Part shown: piece after piece, positions 61,256 through 64,000 of the stretch
Layout: every line of letters begins with the position of its first letter
Numbering within the stretch: position 1 is the stretch's first letter
Origin: Campylobacter hominis ATCC BAA-381
GTDB taxonomy: Bacteria; Campylobacterota; Campylobacteria; Campylobacterales; Campylobacteraceae
Reading direction: 5' to 3'
Length of the DNA: 64,000 nucleotides
NCBI RefSeq assembly: GCF_000017585.1
Contig: NC_009714.1
Location: 1,210,663 to 1,274,662 of the forward strand
Notes under the pieces: model-generated
What the model saw: only the letters and a program-made list of their open reading frames with translations
Told to the model about the DNA's origin: nothing
Databases searched by the model: none
Made by a program: the position numbers and the translations under genes

Positions 61256-61513
61256 ATGGCACATAAAAAAGGTCAAGGTTCAACCCAAAATAACCGTGAT
61301 AGTATCGGAAGAAGACTTGGTGTTAAAAAATTTGGAGGCGAATTCGTTAGAGCCGGAAATATAATCATTCGCCAAAGAGGAACTGCAACTCACGCAGGAA
61401 ACAATGTAGGAATAGGAACAGATCATACAATTTTCGCACTAATTGACGGCGTAGTAAAATTTGAGCGATTTGATAAGACTCGCAAACAAGTTTCCGTTTA
61501 TCCACTTTCATAA
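61256..61513 (+). CDS. rpmA: Ribosomal protein L27
   Basis: 50S protein near the peptidyl transferase centre, 85 residues. The N terminus [15 protein letters not shown] and [10 protein letters not shown] are diagnostic. AAGGAGAG precedes the ATG. In many Campylobacter genomes I recall obg after rpmA; here a terminator and an unrelated gene follow. Confidence 0.98.
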   Translation: MAHKKGQGSTQNNRDSIGRRLGVKKFGGEFVRAGNIIIRQRGTATHAGNNVGIGTDHTIFALIDGVVKFERFDKTRKQVSVYPLS

Positions 61514-61540
61514 TTTTCGGCGAATTTTTCGCCGAAAATT
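61512..61540 (+). terminator. Terminator after rpmA
   Basis: AATTTTCGGCGAA / TTCGCCGAAAATT, a perfect 13-base stem with a 3-base loop, directly at the rpmA stop and followed by CATTAAATTTTT. Confidence 0.85.
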
Positions 61541-61614
61541 CATTAAATTTTTATAAAATTTCATTATTTCCATTAAAATTATAGTTTTTTTAAAAAGTAA
61601 TCAAAAAATTGTGA

Positions 61615-61620
61615 TATAAT
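61615..61620 (+). promoter_or_regulatory. Promoter of the HEPN-lipoprotein pair
   Basis: TGTGATATAAT gives a TATAAT box at 61615-61620 with an upstream TG, about 70 bases before the ATG. The predicted leader contains a hairpin. Confidence 0.6.
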
Positions 61621-61637
61621 ACAATTCTTTTTTTACA

Positions 61638-61669
61638 GTGAATTTTTAGCAAAAGTGCCAAAAATTCAC
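61638..61669 (+). promoter_or_regulatory. Hairpin in the 5' leader of the HEPN gene
   Basis: GTGAATTTTT (61638-61647) pairs perfectly with AAAAATTCAC (61660-61669) around a 12-base loop that can add two inner GC pairs. It lies between the TATAAT box and the GGAGG ribosome site (61679-61683). There is no U-run after it, so it is not a plain terminator; it may affect stability or translation. Confidence 0.55.
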
Positions 61670-61689
61670 CTAAAATTTTGGAGGTTACC

Positions 61690-62055
61690 ATGACATCTGA
61701 TGAAAATTTGCAAAGATTAAAAAACATCTCGGAACGAATAGAAAATATTTACAAACTTTGCGATTTTAGCGGAAATATAATTGCAGCTGTCGAAGACAAA
61801 GCATTTAGCGAGCCTGCTATATTGATGCACATTCAAATTTGCAAAGAAAATTTTGAAAAAATAATTTATAGCGGCGATGATATTTCGGTGATTTTTTCAA
61901 AACAGACACTACGATCTTTTAAAGCAATAAAAAGCTTATTAAACGGTGATTTCGGTGATATAAATTCAGCGCTTTTAGAAAGTATCGTTAGAAATAATTT
62001 GCCAAAAATAAAAGAAAATATAGACGAATATTTTTTAGGAATATACAAACAATGA
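61690..62055 (+). CDS. HepT-like HEPN-domain (DUF86) protein lacking the RNase motif
   Basis: A 121-residue all-helical protein. The pattern DKAFSEPAILMHIQICKENFEKI and the C-terminal GDFGDINSALLESIVRNNLPKIKENI match DUF86/HepT proteins (GYF..DLEIVWDTV.NDLPELKEQI). In toxin HepT the first of these ends in RxxxxH; here the Arg and His positions read Ile and Asn (IKSLLNGDF), so RNase activity is unlikely. No MntA-type nucleotidyltransferase gene is adjacent. The ATG at 61690 has GGAGG 6 bases upstream. It overlaps the lipoprotein gene by 4 bases. Confidence 0.75.
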   Translation: MTSDENLQRLKNISERIENIYKLCDFSGNIIAAVEDKAFSEPAILMHIQICKENFEKIIYSGDDISVIFSKQTLRSFKAIKSLLNGDFGDINSALLESIVRNNLPKIKENIDEYFLGIYKQ

Positions 62056-62444
62056 GAAAATTAACAATTTTTATTTTTGTTTTAACATTTTTCAGCGGCT
62101 GCTTTTTTGATTTTTCAAACGATATAAGCTCAATAGATTCGGCAAATAACATAAAAGCGGAAATTATAAATTATAAAAGAAATTCAAAAATTAGTTACAA
62201 CTATATTTTTAATGATATTTCAAGCGGTAAAATTTATCAAGCACATTCAAACAGATATTATTTTAACAGTGGCGATAGAGTATATATTACAATTAGAAAC
62301 GGGCAAATTTTAAATATGATTTTAATCTCGCGCAAAATTTCGCCTTTACAAAAACAAAGTTTTAAAAGCGAAAAAATCATAAGAAAAAGTTTGCATAAGA
62401 ATAATCAAATTTCAGTTCCACAAAGTGAAAATATCTCATTTTAG
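62052..62444 (+). CDS. Small hypothetical lipoprotein
   Basis: A 130-residue protein with a signal peptide and lipobox FFSGC (Cys17). The mature domain is short, rich in Ser/Asn/Lys and probably beta-stranded (AEIINYKRNSKISY, RVYITIRNGQILNMIL), ending in a basic, Ser-rich tail. I know no family. ATGA overlap with the HEPN gene shows they are co-translated; 93 bases separate it from rho. Confidence 0.8.
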   Translation: MRKLTIFIFVLTFFSGCFFDFSNDISSIDSANNIKAEIINYKRNSKISYNYIFNDISSGKIYQAHSNRYYFNSGDRVYITIRNGQILNMILISRKISPLQKQSFKSEKIIRKSLHKNNQISVPQSENISF

Positions 62445-62537
62445 AGGAATTTTAAGCTTTAAAAAAGCAAAATTTTAATAAAATCAAATTTTTAAACTTC
62501 AAGACTAACTTTCTTTTTTTAAATTTTAAGAGGTAAA

Positions 62538-63833
62538 ATGGAAACAAAAAAACAACATACAAGAACGCATATACCGGTAGATGGTTATAAAATTGAAGAA
62601 CTTCGTATCCTTGATTTAGATGATTTAATTACAATCGCAACAAGTGTCGGCATCGAAAATCCGCGTGAATTTCGCCGCCAAGAATTAGTATTTGAAATTT
62701 TAAGAGCGCAAACTAAACAAGGCGGTTTTATACTTTTTACAGGAATTTTGGAAATATCACAGGAAGGTTACGGTTTTTTAAGAGGAATAGATTCGAATTT
62801 CAGCGATAGTATAAATGATGCTTATGTAAGTCTATCTCAAATAAGAAAATTTGCACTTCGCGTAGGAGATATAGTAACAGGACAAGTACGTGAACCAAAG
62901 GATCAAGAAAAATATTACGCGCTTTTAAAAATTGAAGCTATAAATTACAAATCAATAGCAGAATCACGTGAACGACCATTATTTGATAATTTAACACCTA
63001 TTTTCCCAATCCAAAAATTAAAACTTGAGTACGAATCAACAAAATTAACAGGTAGAGTTTTGGATCTTTTTACTCCTATCGGCAAAGGTCAAAGAGGTCT
63101 AATCGTGGCTCCTCCAAGAAGCGGAAAAACTGAAATAATGAAAGAACTTGCTCACGGTATTGCACAAAATCATCCTGAAGTGCAACTTTTAGTACTTTTA
63201 GTAGATGAGCGTCCGGAAGAAGTAACAGATATGGAACGCTCCGTAAAAGGCGAAGTTTTCAGCTCTACTTTTGATCAACCGGCATTTAATCATGTAAGAG
63301 TTGCGGAATTGGTAATAGAAAAGGCAAAACGTTCAGTTGAAATGGGTAAAGATGTAATAATTTTACTAGATAGCATTACACGGCTTGCACGCGCCTACAA
63401 TGCTGTAACTCCAAGCAGCGGAAAAGTTTTAAGCGGTGGAGTTGATGCGAATGCTCTTCACAAACCGAAAAGATTTTTCGGAGCCGCCAGAAATATAGAA
63501 AACGGTGGAAGTCTAACGATAGTAGCTACAGCGCTGATAGATACCGGCTCTCGCATGGATGATGTGATTTTTGAAGAATTTAAAGGCACCGGAAATAGCG
63601 AAATAGTACTTGATAGAAGTATTTCGGATCGTCGCATTTATCCGGCTGTAAATATATTAAAATCCGGAACCAGAAAAGAAGAACTTTTGCAAAATCCTCT
63701 TGATTTGCAAAAAATTTGGGCTATAAGATCGGTAATTTCAACTATGGACGATATAGAAGCTTTGAAATTTTTATATTCAAAGATGTTAAAGACAAAAGAT
63801 AACAAAGAACTTTTAGCTGTAATCAACGACTAA
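62538..63833 (+). CDS. rho: Transcription termination factor Rho
   Basis: Hexameric RNA helicase ending transcription at unstructured C-rich sites. The 431-residue protein has an N-terminal domain, an RNA-binding cold-shock-like fold ([14 protein letters not shown], about 76-90), Walker [16 protein letters not shown] (about 190-205), Walker [17 protein letters not shown] and the R-loop [15 protein letters not shown] lies 5 bases before the ATG. The 93-base gap upstream shows no clear promoter. Confidence 0.98.
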   Translation: METKKQHTRTHIPVDGYKIEELRILDLDDLITIATSVGIENPREFRRQELVFEILRAQTKQGGFILFTGILEISQEGYGFLRGIDSNFSDSINDAYVSLSQIRKFALRVGDIVTGQVREPKDQEKYYALLKIEAINYKSIAESRERPLFDNLTPIFPIQKLKLEYESTKLTGRVLDLFTPIGKGQRGLIVAPPRSGKTEIMKELAHGIAQNHPEVQLLVLLVDERPEEVTDMERSVKGEVFSSTFDQPAFNHVRVAELVIEKAKRSVEMGKDVIILLDSITRLARAYNAVTPSSGKVLSGGVDANALHKPKRFFGAARNIENGGSLTIVATALIDTGSRMDDVIFEEFKGTGNSEIVLDRSISDRRIYPAVNILKSGTRKEELLQNPLDLQKIWAIRSVISTMDDIEALKFLYSKMLKTKDNKELLAVIND

Positions 63834-63911
63834 AAAAATTAAAACAATAATTTTTAAAATTTTTAACCGTTTTTTTTAAATAACAAATTTTAATAGAATT
63901 TAAATAGTATT

Positions 63912-63942
63912 ATAAGGCGCAGTTTTAAATTCAGCGCCTTAT
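63912..63942. terminator. Terminator between rho and the following convergent gene
   Basis: ATAAGGCGC / GCGCCTTAT, a 9-base stem with a 13-base loop. It stands between rho (+) and a minus-strand gene end, so it may serve both. The core AAGGCGC...GCGCCTT is the same as in the hairpin at 56589. Confidence 0.7.
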
Positions 63943-63958
63943 TCTTAAAAATAATTTT

Positions 63959-64000
63959 TTATTTCAAACCGTATTTTGCTAGCATTGAATCTATTTTACC
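63959..64000 (-). CDS. 3' end of a minus-strand gene, unidentified
   Basis: From the window edge the minus strand reads GKIDSMLAKYGLK followed by TAA at 63961-63959. Only 13 codons are in the window, in a single open frame and converging on rho. The protein cannot be named. Confidence 0.5.
   Translation of the reverse strand, partial: GKIDSMLAKYGLK

Overview
The window is a contiguous piece of a low-GC epsilonproteobacterial chromosome, almost certainly a Campylobacter. Gene order follows blocks I recall from C. jejuni: mnmC-amiA-nitronate monooxygenase-tyrS-spoT-rpoZ-pyrH-LytM-ftsX-ftsE-trmB-flpA-rluD/rodA; serC-xseA-ubiE-X-perR-dxs and hisC-pheA-HAD-lysA-permease-pth-rplY; tal-serB and greA-lpxB; TPR-trpC-HIT; ftsY-thioredoxin-FTHF cycloligase-rny-dedA. 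The flagellar and chemotaxis genes that I recall inside those blocks (fliF-fliG-fliH between hisC and dxs; cheV-cheA-cheW next to serB; fliN near trpA) are absent, and the flanking genes sit only 4 to 17 bases apart. This points to a non-flagellated species of the C. hominis / C. gracilis / C. ureolyticus type. The species is inferred; the missing genes are read from the sequence against remembered gene order.

Layout. 1-2569 (+): 3' part of trpB, trpA and a membrane protein resembling FliO. 3028-17971 (-): a tightly packed run for tRNA modification, division amidase control (FtsE, FtsX, a LytM protein with lost zinc ligands, and the amidase AmiA), stringent response, UMP kinase, omega subunit and the fibronectin-domain lipoprotein FlpA. 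rodA (+) stands alone at 17992-19092. 19112-39031 (-): a 20-kb run with serine, isoprenoid, histidine, phenylalanine and lysine biosynthesis, PerR, an LPS-export-type permease, Pth, L25, a lone PilT ATPase, transaldolase, GreA and lipid A enzymes. 39106-41050 (+): lipoprotein, SurE and TcdA. 41051-42242: decayed glycosyltransferase and GtrA flippase genes, followed by an intact polyprenyl-phosphate sugar-1-phosphate transferase. 43621-50109: proA (-) diverging from an oxidoreductase, methyltransferase, TPR, trpC, HIT and ribB run (+). 50354-55066: ftsY and a thioredoxin (-) diverging from cycloligase, rny, SYLF and DedA (+). 55063-55578: decayed gene. 55629-60108 (-): hydrolase, a giant ResB-CcsA cytochrome c maturation protein and a lipoprotein. 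60351-63833 (+): decayed cytochrome gene, rplU-rpmA, a HepT-like HEPN protein with a lipoprotein, and rho.

Most genes are housekeeping and joined by ATGA-type overlaps, so they are probably translated in coupled operons. I found no tRNA, rRNA, CRISPR array, insertion sequence or prophage. I do not see a convincing undescribed system. The points most worth a second look are the clean excision of motility genes next to a retained PilT and FliO-like protein, the FtsEX-LytM-amidase module, the HepT-like protein that has lost its catalytic motif, and three decayed loci (gtrB/gtrA, an Asn-rich gene, and a multihaem/b-type cytochrome).
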